Shown here in pieces: positions 46,554 to 57,636 of a stretch of 64,000 bases of DNA; positions within the stretch are counted from its first letter, which is position 1; every line of letters starts with the position of its first letter. This DNA is from Hevea brasiliensis (lineage: Eukaryota; Streptophyta; Magnoliopsida; Malpighiales; Euphorbiaceae): contig NC_079498.1 of assembly GCF_030052815.1 (NCBI RefSeq), positions 83,934,992 to 83,998,991 of the forward strand. Direction: 5' to 3'. The position numbers and the translations under genes are program-made. Below the pieces are notes generated by a model that was not told where the DNA came from, ran no database searches, and saw only the letters and a program-made list of their open reading frames with translations.

Positions 46554-46747
46554 CTTGGCTAGCGCAGAGCAATACCCGTGTGCTGCAATAATTACGCAAT
46601 TGAAAACCATTTCTAAGCTTTTCCAAGTTCTTGAGATAATTAGGTGATGAGTTGGCGAAGAGGTAGGCGTGAGACATTGCGTAGACACAGCAGAGATATT
46701 GTTAGATCCAAATCAGAATCACACACCCATCAAGTTAGACGACGAGA
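46552..46747 (+). repeat. Duplication copy B, middle upstream fragment
   Basis: Its reverse complement matches 31165-31385 ('cctacctcttcaccaactca', 'attattgcagcacacgggta'). It is separated from the gene by the copia element and from the outer fragment by the pararetrovirus. It ends with the CGAGA target copy at 46743-46747. Confidence 0.85.
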
Positions 46748-47389
46748 TGTTATAAATAGCTTGTATGTTAGATAGTATAGAGAGAAAAAATTTCTATATT
46801 GTTAAAATATAAGAAAGTGAAGGAATGGCAAGAGTGAAATATGTATAGAATTATATATATATATATAATTCAATATATATTATTCTATTATGGCACTTAA
46901 CAAATAGATGTGTCTGTTAATAGACAGACATATCAATTCTATACAAACAGTCACAACTGTTTGTATAGGTATCTGTTAATAAACAGACATGTCTATTCTA
47001 TACAAATAGTCACAACTATTTGTATAGGTATCTTTTAATAAACAGACATGTCTATTACATAAATAGTTATATCTATTGGAGATAGACAGATGTGTCTATC
47101 TAGTAAAGGTGCCATGACTTTTCATTCATTATAAATATGGATGAGTTTTTTCAATCCAGAGATATATTACTTCTACTTCTTCTTCTTTTCTTCTAGTCTC
47201 TCTAAATTCAGTTCATATAAAGAGTTCTTAAGGGAAATCTTCAGGAGTTGCTGTCTGCAGATTTCAGGCTTTGTTGTATCCTGGAGGTATATTGCCATAA
47301 CCTTGCAGCAATCTAGTGGGGGCAATTAATACCTTAAAGATAGTGATTCATCACGCCTCAAAGCCTATTCTACACCCACTGCCTCAACA
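46748..47389 (+). repeat. 5' LTR of the copia element
   Basis: It contains a TATA box (TATAAATA, 47130-47137), about 260 bp before its end, and a palindromic repeat block at 46920-47060. The identical-looking ORF in both LTRs (MSFFNPEIYYFYFF) is not a gene. Confidence 0.93.
46920..47060 (+). repeat. Tandem palindromes in the copia U3
   Basis: Two near-perfect palindromes, centred in 46940-46966 (TATACAAACAGT, spacer, ACTGTTTGTATA) and 46999-47026 (TATACAAATAGT, spacer, ACTATTTGTATA), are 59 bp apart and joined by 'aacagacatgtctatt'. The same block is in the 3' LTR at about 50650-50790. It lies just above the TATA box, where retrotransposon enhancers usually are. Confidence 0.8.
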
Positions 47390-48114
47390 ATTTTAAGGTA
47401 TTAATCGCAATAGAGTCTAAGGTTATTTCCGTGATGAATCAAGAGTTCGTGAAACTTGATCATTTTAAGGAACAAATTATGTTCACTAAGAAGGTGAAAG
47501 CAGACTAGGAAAAGAAGATGAATTGCCATGCAGAGGTCATATTCTCAATAATTCATCAGATAGGCTATAAGATTTATTTACCTCTGTGAAGCCTCCAAAG
47601 AAAATCTGGAATTCGTTAGAATTCGAATACAATACAGAAAAAAAAAGGTATGGATAAATTTCTCATTATGAAATATTTTGAATTCTAAATGCTTGATAAT
47701 ATGCCTGTTATGGATAAGTCCATGAGTTGCATAACTTTGTTTCAAAGTTTAAGGATTTGAAAATGGTAGTTCCTAAATCATTGCAATTAGGAGGAATAAG
47801 AGCACATCATACTTCTAGTTTGAATGATTATAGGAAGAAATTATTGTATGCCACATACGACTTTTCTCTTAAATAAATTCAGAAATACATACACATTAAA
47901 AGTTTTTTATGTGATAATTTATTTTATGTTAATGACATGCTTATAATTAGAAGAAATATAAGGTTATATTATGATGCTAAAACTCATGGTGAATGTGTTA
48001 AAGAAGATAATAAGATTTATGTGCATAAGTCGAAAAATACTTTTTATATGCATAAATCCTAATTCATATTGATTGTGTCTATCACTAACTAGGTGAGGAT
48101 ATTGTTAAAATATT

Positions 48115-48620
48115 AGTGATAGAAAAATTTGTCTCATTTCAAAAGAGTTATGTCTGTTCATAAGTGAACAAATATAATTATTTTAAGAGATACAAAGTGA
48201 ATGGTTGTATCTGTTCTAAAAGGTATAAGTGAATGGTTGTATCTGTTCTAAGATGTATAAGTGAACGGTTGTATATGTTCTAAGAGGTATAAGTGAACAG
48301 ATGTAATTATACCAAGAGATACAAAGTGAACAGTTGTATCTGTTGTAAAAGGTATAAGTGAACAGATATAATTATACTAAGAGATACAAAGTAAACAGTT
48401 GTATCTGTTGTAAAAGGTATAAGTGAACAGATATAATTATTCTAAGAGATATAAAGTGAACAATTGTATCTGTTGTAAAAGGTGCAAGAGAATAGATGTA
48501 ATTATTATAAGAGATACGAAGTGAACTGTTGTGTCTATTCTAAAAGGTGTAAGTGAACAAATATAATTATTCTAATAAATACAAAGTGAACTATTGTATA
48601 TGTTTGAAGAGATGTAAATG
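48115..48620 (+). repeat. 65-bp dimeric tandem repeat inside the copia element
   Basis: Alternating half-units 'aagtgaacagatataattat' and 'aaagtgaacagttgtatctg' recur about seven times, with first copies shortened. The half-units resemble each other. A 65-codon ORF at its end is not a gene. Confidence 0.82.
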
Positions 48621-48849
48621 CTTTATAAATAGCAGTTTGGAACAAAAATCTATTAACTTTCCTTTTTTGTCTCTTCTCTTTATTTTCACCTACAATCAAT
48701 ATTATTATTCTTTAATTTATTCTTGGAAGAATTTTAAAATTACTGTCTAGATTTATATTTTGGTTACTATCTTTGAGGGATCTGCCTAAACTACCTAGCT
48801 ATAACATAGTGGAGGTTTTACTCTTTGTCAATTTCATTATATTGAGGAA

Positions 48850-49965
48850 AGCAAATACTCCATATGATATTTATTACAAATTGACTGGAAATTTTGGTAG
48901 AATAATTATTCAAATTGAGTGTGCTAGTGCTATTGGTAGCTTAATGTATGTTATGCATTGCACTACTCCTGATATTGCTTTTGCAATGTATAAATTGTCA
49001 AGATATACTAATAATCCTAGTGTGGAATATTGAAAAGAAATTTCAAGGGTTTTTGGATATTTAAAAAAGGAATTATAAACTATAGATTATTCTGTGATAA
49101 GTTTTCAATTGTATAAAAACCATATAAAGAATTGTATCTATGCAAAGAGTTATGTCCCTTGGCCAAAAGATGTAACTAAATGAAAAGATGCAATTCTTCT
49201 AAATAGTTACATGCATGAAGAGATGAACTAATTGGCCAAAAGGTTGGTACATTTTGAGTAGTAAAAATAAGAGCCTTACAAGTCATTTGTAAGAAGTGAC
49301 AAAAGAACAAATGAGTATGCATTTGTGTGTGCGTGCAAGTTTAGCTTGGTTCTTTATTGTTGGATACTCTCATTTTAAACAAGTTATGGAGCAATTTATT
49401 TCTGCAAATAAGGTACAAACCTAGACTGTGAATTATTTATGCAGTTCATGTTATAAACATGTGATTATATGGTTGACTAGTAAAACAAATATGGTTGGAG
49501 ATCCTAAAGTGTTATAAATACCAATTGGATATGTATTACTAAGGATAATAAGTCAACTTTTGGTTGGGTGTCCACTTTAGGTGGAGGTTTTGTTTCTTGG
49601 GCATCAAAGAAACAAACTTGTATAACTTATTCTACGGTAGAATCCGAATTTATAACTTTGGCGAATGTAGATAAAGAAGTAGAATGGCTGAGAAACTTGT
49701 TATCGGATATTAAGTTGTGGCCACAACCTGTGCTATCTATTTCTTTATATTGTGATAGTCAAATCATGATGGTTAAAGCTTATAGTAAAATATACAATTG
49801 AAAGTATATATATATAAGCTTAAGACATGAAAATGTAAGACAATTAGTCTCTAATGGTGTTATTACCATGGTTATGTTAAATCCTATAATAATCTAGCAA
49901 ATCCTTTAATAAAAGGGCTCTCGAGAGTTATGATCATAAGCACATGTGCTGATTAGGATTTAGAA
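48850..49965 (+). pseudogene. Copia pol remnant (end of RT, RNase H)
   Basis: YASAIGSLMY-type motif appears as CASAIGSLMYVMHCTTPDI (48925-48995), followed by SRYTNNPS, the RT C-terminus of copia elements. RNase H resumes at [20 protein letters not shown] and VESEFITLA (49570-49660), with EVEWLRNLL and [12 protein letters not shown] tail with HENVRQLVSNG follows. The stretch between the two parts lacks the rest of pol. Stops break every frame. Confidence 0.85.
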
Positions 49966-50460
49966 TATTCCATTAAATTTACTAATGATGGGAACCCTAC
50001 TTTATAGTATTATTACTAAATAAAGTTTAAAGGGTAACAACAAGTCATTAGTAAATAGTGTAATTAAAGTACTTAATGTACTAAGTTAATGGAATGAGGA
50101 TGAGTGTTTATACTCTTAATGAAGTTTAAAATTATTACAAAGGAAACTTCACCTATATGAACATAGGAAGTGGTGCCGCTTCAACAAAAGTGAGAATAAC
50201 TTTTGTAAATGTTTATGAAAATAGGAGTAAGCACAAGGTCATATTCGTGCTAAAAATTTTGGTAAATTTTTAATTTGAACTAATTGGTTCATGTGTGTAG
50301 TATTTTCGGTTCTATTTAATATGAATATAGGTTTAAGCTAAGACCACCATGATTTTTTTAGAACTTTGAAATACTTACACTAAGGAAAAGTTTAAATCGA
50401 AAGATACTTTTCATTATGCATGAAACAATGGGATCTAACAATACAAGCTAAGTGGGGGAT

Positions 50461-51100
50461 TGTTATAAATAGCTTGTATGTTAGATAGTATAGAGAGAAA
50501 GAATTTCTATATTGTTAAAATATAAGAAAGTGAAGGAATGGGAAGAGTGAAATATGTATAGAATTATATATATATATAATTCAATATATATTATTCTATT
50601 ATGGCACTTAACAAATAGATGTGTCTGTTAATAGACAGACATATCAATTCTATACAAACAGTCACAACTGTTTGTATAGGTATCTGTTAATAAACAGACA
50701 TGTCTATTCTATACAAATAGTCACAACTATTTGTATAGGTATCTTTTAATAAACAGACATGTCTATTACATAAATAGTTATATCTATTGGAGATAGACAG
50801 ATGTGTCTATCTAGTAAAGGTGCCATGACTTTTCATTCATTATAAATATGGATGAGTTTTTTCAATCCAGAGATATATTACTTCTACTTCTTCTTCTTTT
50901 CTTCTAGTCTCTCTAAATTCAGTTCATATAAAGAGTTCTTAAGGGAAATCTTCAGGAGTTGCTGTCTGCAGATTTCAGGCTTTGTTGTATCCTTGAGGTA
51001 TATTGCCATAACCTTGCAGCAATCTAGTGGGGGCAATTAATACCTTAAAGATAGTGATTCATCACGCCTCAAAGCCTATTCTACACCCACTGCCTCAACA
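50461..51100 (+). repeat. 3' LTR of the copia element
   Basis: Its TATA box (50841-50848) points at the DUF241 gene, whose ATG is about 400 bp downstream. The LTR ends about 35 bp above that gene's own TATA box. Confidence 0.93.
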
Positions 51101-51135
51101 CGAGATTGCTCTTGTCTGCCCTTTCCATGCACTCC

Positions 51136-51142
51136 TATAAAA
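51136..51142 (+). promoter_or_regulatory. TATA box of the DUF241 gene (copy B)
   Basis: TATAAAA lies 104 bp before the ATG and is conserved in position with copy A, where it is mutated. A 'agggcagcagatgcccatga' stretch follows in both copies. Confidence 0.65.
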
Positions 51143-51245
51143 GGGCAGCAGATGCCCATGAAGGCTAGACAGGATTGAGAGTTTCAATTTTAGAGTTTAA
51201 TTAGCTAGAGCCTCTCTCTATTCTTTAACAAATTTTCAGAAAACT

Positions 51246-52130
51246 ATGGCTGCAACCTTATTTCATGGCCGCTCTGACAGTTTACCCTCTAGACCACACC
51301 CTCTCATGTCCCAGTTGGATGATCACATCTGCAGATTAAGGGCTTCTGAAGCTACTTCAGCATCATCAACTTCAATTTCCCACAAGCTTGATGTCCTTCA
51401 AGATCTCCATGAGTGTGTCGATAAATTGCTCCTTTTGCCTCTAACTCAACAGGGACTAGCCCAAGAGAACAATCGCAAGTGCGTCGATGAGTTACTTGAT
51501 GGATCTCTTAGACTTCTTGATGTTTGTAACTCTACTAAGGATGCATTGTTGCAGACAAAGGAATACTGTCTGGAGCTTCAATCCACTATTCGCAGAAGAC
51601 AAGGTGGTGAAAATGGTCTTGCAATTGAGGTTAGGAAATATCTGACCTCTAGGAAGATGGCAAACAAGGCAATCAAAAAGGCCTTGACCAATTTGAAGGG
51701 TTTAGAGAACAAATGCTCCTTCTCCTGCATTGACACAGGAAATGAGATTGCAACCTTGGTTAATTTGTTAAGAGAGGTTCAAGCAATCACTCTCTGTGTC
51801 TTGAAATCCTTCTTGACTTTCATCTCTGGCCCAAAGGCACAGTCCAAGCCAAGCCACTGGTCCTTGGTCTCCAAGCTTGTCCTCCACAAAAGAATAGCAT
51901 CTGAGGAAGGAGAAACGCAGGAGAATGAATTTGTAATGGCGGATGCTGCATTGGAATTTCTTGTGGGATGCAAGACTGAGTGCAAATATGATAATTACAT
52001 GCTTATGGATAATGTTAAAAGCCATCTTAAGAATTTGGAGGTGTGCATTCAAGATCTTGAAGAAGGAACTCAGAGCCTCTTCAGGCGTATGGTCAAAACA
52101 AGAGTTTCCCTTCTCAATATTTTGAATTAG
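51246..52130 (+). CDS. DUF241-family protein, intact (copy B)
   Basis: A single-exon ORF of 294 codons, of normal length for the plant DUF241 (PF03087) family. The start MAATLFHGRSDSLPSRPHPL fits the family N-terminus (short Arg/Ser/Pro leader), and the ATG follows an A-rich 'cagaaaact' context. Recognisable helical blocks are LDDHICRLRASE, LDVLQDLHECVDKLLLLPL, LRLLDVCNSTKDALLQTKE, IRRRQGGENGLA and the C-terminal NLEVCIQDLEEGTQSLFRRM. No signal peptide or membrane segment is evident. The role of this family is poorly known. Copy A is a pseudogene, so this is the surviving member of an inverted pair. Its promoter has been separated from its ancestral upstream DNA by a copia and a pararetrovirus insertion, leaving about 145 bp of original sequence before the ATG. 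Confidence 0.9.
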   Translation: MAATLFHGRSDSLPSRPHPLMSQLDDHICRLRASEATSASSTSISHKLDVLQDLHECVDKLLLLPLTQQGLAQENNRKCVDELLDGSLRLLDVCNSTKDALLQTKEYCLELQSTIRRRQGGENGLAIEVRKYLTSRKMANKAIKKALTNLKGLENKCSFSCIDTGNEIATLVNLLREVQAITLCVLKSFLTFISGPKAQSKPSHWSLVSKLVLHKRIASEEGETQENEFVMADAALEFLVGCKTECKYDNYMLMDNVKSHLKNLEVCIQDLEEGTQSLFRRMVKTRVSLLNILN

Positions 52131-52700
52131 TAAATGATGCAGAGTTACTATTGTACTTCAATATGAAATATATAGATATTCTTGTATAAATCACTAGATG
52201 CTAATTAAATTCATCAATTCCATCTTTCCCTCCCAAAATTTCTACTTTCACACTTGTATGTCTTGCCTTGGTTTCTATATATTCAGCCAATTATATCAGT
52301 TTTAATTTCACAACTTCAACACTTAGTTATGCATTATTTTGGAAATCAAAGCAATATAATTTGTACTCTTTGTTTTTTTGTCTCAGTTGAAGTGATTAAC
52401 GAATAAATCTAACGAAATCACATGACGCAGTCCTCAAATATCACACGCGTTTGGAGCAATGAACAATGGGTGGCTGTCTCTTTGTTAGGTGGCAATTGGA
52501 ATCATCCACATGGACACATAGTGGAAATAATTTAGCAGAACATGGCAATTGGCAAAGTCAAAAGGATTGCAGATCTTGCCTTTCAATTGCATAACAATCT
52601 TGTCAGTATGCATATTTCAATTCATTATTCATTTTAAATCATTCACTATTATATCCTTTCATAATCATCATATTACATGTTAATTTCACATGTACTTAAT
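52131..52700 (+). repeat. Downstream flank of duplication copy B
   Basis: Its reverse complement aligns with 29560-30167 ('caagattgttatgcaattga', 'ttgatttccaaaa'), showing that the duplicated unit extends well past the gene. Confidence 0.8.
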
Positions 52701-53914
52701 GTATGATCATTACATGTATATACTAAAATTTAATCTCAAAACTCCGATCACGGTACAGTGTTTTCGGATTTTTTTTCTTTTATAATTTTTTTTTAAATTA
52801 TTTAATTTTTCACACTACTCTACCTATCCTTAGATTCAAAGATACAATGCTTATGGTAAAAGTTTTTGGAATTTTTTTCTTTTATACATTTTTAAAAATT
52901 GTGTATTTTTTATACTATTCCATCTATCAATTAACAGTGTTTTGAGATTTTTTTTTTCCTTTGTAATTTTTTTTATAATTTTTTTCAAATTGTTTAGTTT
53001 TTCATGCTACTCTACCTATCAATAGATCCAAAAACACATTATTCACTGACATGAATCATATCAAAGCAAAGTTATTTTGATATTTTGATTCGATTTTGAT
53101 TCTTCACTAATAATAATCGGAGCGGAATCGTATTGAAACCAAATTGAAACAATATTGAATCGAAACTGAATCGATAACTGAGTTTATACATGTATTTTTA
53201 TATTTTTTTTATATATATTATATACTTTCAATATAATTATATATATTTATATATGTATATATAATTATAAATTAAATACAATCTTATATTATATTTTATT
53301 TCTCTATATTTCTTAATAATTTTAGTTATAAATACATTAAATTACCTTATAATTCTTAATTATATATATATATATATATATATTATTTTATAATTATATT
53401 TGTATCTTATAGATAAATATTATATAATTAATAATCAATAAATTGTTAAAATGTATATTATGATATACTTACATTATTATATTATATAATATATTTAATC
53501 TTAAATTATATATATACCTTATAATAAAAAATTATGTAATTTAGGAGTAGTTGAAAGATATATAACTTAAATGATAAATTAAGTATGACTTTTTAAGAAA
53601 ATAATTATATAAAATTACTTCAAGAATTGATTATCAAACCGAACCAAAATTGAACAATCGAAAACTATATCAAACTAAAACCAAAATAATGAAAAGTTGA
53701 ATCAAAATTGTATCGAAATTTTGGTTTGATTCTAGTTCTTAAATAAATCTCAAACCGAATCAAAAACTGTACACTCTAATGATAACAATGTTTAGACATT
53801 TATTTTTTTTTTCTTTCATACATTTTTTGAAATTATTTATTTTTTACACTACTCCATCTATCAATTGATCTGTGATTTAAGATACTAAGTCATAATAAAA
53901 ATTTCATCTGATAA

Positions 53915-53918
<4 letters not shown>
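52701..53918. other. AT-rich intergenic DNA
   Basis: No gene is seen. In 52760-53050 and again near 53800 a loose unit containing 'tactctacctatcaattgat' and T-runs recurs about every 120 bp. It is related to parts of the 54075 repeat. Confidence 0.45.

Positions 53919-53989
<71 letters not shown>
53919..53989. repeat. (TA)n microsatellite
   Basis: About 35 uninterrupted TA units. A minus-strand ORF over it encodes only alternating Tyr and Ile. Confidence 0.9.
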
Positions 53990-53991
<2 letters not shown>

Positions 53992-54074
53992 ATGAGTAAA
54001 AATCAAGTAAATATTCTATATAAAGTTCAAATCCTGAATACTTCATTTCTAGGATTGGTAAATTTTTTTTAAAC

Positions 54075-54960
54075 ACCTTTTAATTATTTATCCATTGCAT
54101 GCATATATGAGCGTCAACCCTTCTATTAACTATTCCAATTAAAAATATTAAACTATAATAAGATTTATCAATTGGTAAGCAATATTTTAATTTTTTTTTT
54201 ATTTTCTTCATTGAGTCAAAATAAATAAACACTTTATATGAAATTCAAACATAAAATACTTCTATGATAAAACTCAATCTCATTTGACTGTTCAAGTGTT
54301 CATTATAATGTTTTTTCATTTTTTTAATTTTTATTTTTAAAATTATTTTTCAAAATTATTTATTTTTTCATAATATACTAAAACGATACACACATTTATT
54401 ATTCACTGTAACAATGTTTCTTTTTTTAAAAAAATTTCTAAAATTATTTTTTTTTAAAAACAATTTTTTCTCTTTACATAAAAATACCAAATTATTCGGT
54501 GCTTTATAAATACACCCAAACACTCTTTTACTTCAAGCAATTATTTTAAATATTTATAATTTTTTTATTTTAATTTGTTTTAATTTTTCAACCATTTAAA
54601 TTTGACTTATATAAGTATTTAATTATTTAATTTATTTTCTTTTATATTTCATTATTTCAGTGAATAATTTTTTTTTTTACTTTTTAAAAAATATTTTGAT
54701 TATTTACCTTTTTTTTCATATATACTAAAATGGTACTCACATTCATTGTTCGCAAGAATAGTGCTTTTTTTTTTTTTTACTTTTTTAAAATTTTTTAGTT
54801 TTTATACAAGATTATCAAGCCATCTTAGTACTCCATCTCCTTCATAACTAATATAATCATTTTTTTTTCATTCTATATTTTCTGTTCATTTGTTTAATTA
54901 TTTATTAATTTATTTAACAATTTAATTTATACTAACTATTATTTTTTATTAAAATAACTT
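54075..54960 (+). repeat. Dispersed AT-rich repeat, copy 2
   Basis: It matches 37236-38110 in the same orientation, with the same series of T-rich blocks and 'actcacattcattgttc' words. Confidence 0.65.
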
Positions 54961-54999
54961 TCGCTAAAAAAAATGAATTTTGTAATTGATTTTTGTAAC

Positions 55000-56600
55000 C
55001 GACTAGTGATTTTGTTTTTTTTTTTAATAAAATAGTTAATTTTTAAAATTTTAGCAACCGATTCAAGAATCGATTCCTAATAATTGGTTGCTATTAATAA
55101 CCAATTTATAATCAGTTGCGAAATCGGTATTAGAAAAATCTTAAATATATAATTAACAATCGATTTTAAAATGAGTTGCTAAAATCTATTGTTAATAGCA
55201 ATAGATTTTAAAATCAGTTACTAGCAGTAACTAATTTAGAGAATCAGTTACTAAATTAAAAACTTAATTTAATTGGCTCCAAAATTAATAACCGATTTGC
55301 AATTGGTTGCTAAAATCAGTTGTCATTTACAACAAATTCTTTGTTAGTTAGTAATAGCAACCGATTTTTACAATCAAATTACAAATCGATCAATAAATTC
55401 CCCCCCTTCCCCCCAACAAAAAAAAATTATGTAAAATTTTTTGTTTTCTTTTTTTGATTTGTAAATTGATTTTTTTCTCCAAAAATTTTAGCCTAATTTT
55501 TTATTTTCTTTTTTTTTTTATTTGCAAATCAGTTGCTCTTAGTAACTGATTTTGCAACTAATTTTTTCTCAAAAAATTTTCTACCAATTTCTTTGTTTTT
55601 TATTTTGATTTGCAACTGATTAGCAAATCAGTTGCTAACAGCAACCGATTTTTATAGCCAATTGAAATAGATTGCTATTAGCAATCACTGCTTATTTTCT
55701 TTCTCCACTACTTATGTTGTTATCTTTTCTCTCATTTTCTTCATTATCTTTTTCATTTTCATCTATTTTATTTATCATCTTTTTCTTTCTCATTTGTTTT
55801 CTTCATCATTTTTATCTCTCATATATTTTCTTTGTCATTTTTTTTTTCTTTTTTGTTTCTCATCTATTTTCTTTTTCATTTTTTCTTTCTCATATATTTT
55901 CTTTTTCACCATCTTTTTCTTTCTCATCTATTTTTTTTATCATATTTTTCTCTCATCTTTTTTTTCTTCATCATCTTTTTCTTTTTCATCTTTTTTAATT
56001 AATTTATTTTTCTTTGGCATAAAAATTTTTTTTGTACAAATATATTTTTTTTGTTAGTATATTTATAGTATTAATTTTTAGTAATTTTTTTGTTATAATA
56101 TATATTTATGTTAATATTTTTTACAATATTTATTATTAGTAATTTTTTATAATATTTTTATATTAATTTTTAGTACTAATTTTTCATTAATAATTTATTA
56201 TTTTAGTAATCTTTGAAAATTTTATTTATTTGAATTTTTTATTTATTATTTAAAATTTTATTTTTTTATAATTTTTTTAAATTTATCAGTTGCTAAATTA
56301 GTTGCAAATAGCAATCAACTTATAAAATGGTTATAAAATTATAAAATTAAAGACACCAAATTTTTTACAGCCGATTATATTTTGATTGCTATTAGCAACC
56401 GATTTCGAATGCTAAAATTGGTTGCTACTAGCAACTGATAGCTTTTTACCAAAAGTTTATTTTTTAAATTTAATTTATTTAGCAACTGATTTGGTTGTTG
56501 ATTGTTATTTGCTACCAGCCTCATTGCAACCGACTGAATTAATTGCTAAATCAATTAGCAATCGATTTTAATGGGCAGTTGCGAATCCAATTTTTTTTTA
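55000..56600. repeat. Region dense in AACCGATT / AATCGGTT motifs
   Basis: More than a dozen forms of 'gcaaccgattt' and its complement 'aaatcggttgc' occur in both orientations, often as short palindromes around 'gttgctattagcaac'. Clustered bidirectional short motifs are typical of subterminal regions of CACTA-type DNA transposons, but no CACTA terminus was found. Confidence 0.55.
55690..56030. repeat. Pyrimidine-rich low-complexity tract
   Basis: Runs of 'tttctttttcatc' variants fill this stretch. The two + ORFs on it (Phe, Ser and Leu only) are artefacts. Confidence 0.8.
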
Positions 56601-56699
56601 ATGTTTAAATAATTTTATTTATATTTAACATTATATATACGCCAAAATTATATAAAAAAATAAATATGTTGTTTTTTTATTGTTTGCACCAAAATAATT

Positions 56700-57636
56700 A
56701 ATTCTAGCCCATTAATTATTTTTAGACCTATGATTAATTAAATTAAATTTTTTGAAGTTAATTTAACTAATTTTACTTCATTAATTTAATTATGAGGTCT
56801 AACTAATTATTTGTTAATAATTTTTGGTGGTTATTTGCAGAAGTTATTAATTAATGGGAAGTTATTAAAGCTATTATTAATGGGAAGTTATTAAAGCTGT
56901 TAGCTAGTGGGAAGTTACTAATACTGGGGTAGTTAGTAGCAGTTGCAGATAGTAGATAGCAGTTTCCAAGACATGTAAGACATGGGAAGTGCTAGTTTTG
57001 GAGCTTTCCAGGTTCAACTAGGTTCTCTTAGATGTAGCTATAAATAGTCAACATGATGCTATGGTAAAACCCCTAACAGCTTAGCCAACCAATTCATTAA
57101 TCAACAACTTAATCCAACAATACAAATTAGATTCCTACAGTCTATTTATCTTTTAATTTATTAGTCTTTAATTTTTCAATTGTCACATTTCATTTCCAAA
57201 GTCTTGTATTTACTTTTCTCAAGCCTTGCATTTACTGTTTAAGCAATCAAATCAGTCCTTTTCATTCAATTACCCGTTAGATTGACAAAGTTGTGTATAA
57301 CAAAGTTAGTTCTCATGATTGTTTAATTTTAAAAGTCAGAGCATAATTTAGGTGATGTACTATATATCTGGCATGCCCGTAAACTATAAGCTATGAGACG
57401 GCAGAAATTGTTTTTCTAATAAAACAAATTTGGCACACTCAGTGGGACCATCTCCTATAGTGTCAAAATGATTTCCAATGTTCTCAACCAAAAATTGCAA
57501 ACAATTTTTGGCATGAATCCCACTTTTTCTTTAGCATTTGTTTTTTATTGGATTTCCAATGCCTTGAAAAATAAGAAGCCTGCTTGGTAAAGACACTGTC
57601 ATGTCTCAGGACTCGAAGGGACTTAACTTTTAGGTG
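56700..57636 (+). other. LTR-like fragment with primer-site-like motif
   Basis: Imperfect repeats 'attaatgggaagttattaaa' (56845-56920), a TATAAATA at 57041-57048 and a 3' part reaching 'tttggcacactcagtgggacc' (57430-57450) resemble a gypsy LTR followed by a tRNA-complementary site of the 'ttggca..cccagtggga' kind. No second LTR or target duplication is visible. Confidence 0.4.

Larger units (their letters stand above)
46748..51100 (+). mobile_element. Young non-autonomous Ty1/copia element, TSD CGAGA
   Basis: LTRs are 46748-47389 (642 bp) and 50461-51100 (640 bp), both TGTTATAAAT...CCTCAACA. CGAGA flanks it at 46743-46747 and 51101-51105. By eye the LTRs differ at about three positions plus a TA-repeat length change, so insertion was recent. 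The internal region is only 3.07 kb and lacks gag, protease and integrase; only pol fragments remain. A purine tract (AAGTGGGGGAT, 50450-50460) precedes the 3' LTR. No clean tRNA-Met primer site follows the 5' LTR. Mobilisation must have relied on proteins from related elements. Confidence 0.93.

Noticed and set aside
47141..47329. 62-codon ORF present in both copia LTRs (also 50852-51040)
   Set aside because: It is identical because the LTRs are nearly identical; it lies in the R/U5 region and looks like no known protein.
53885..54076. Minus-strand ORF of alternating Tyr-Ile
   Set aside because: Translation of a TA microsatellite.
55672..56057. Two Phe/Ser-rich ORFs that mimic membrane proteins
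   Set aside because: They come from a pyrimidine-rich low-complexity tract.
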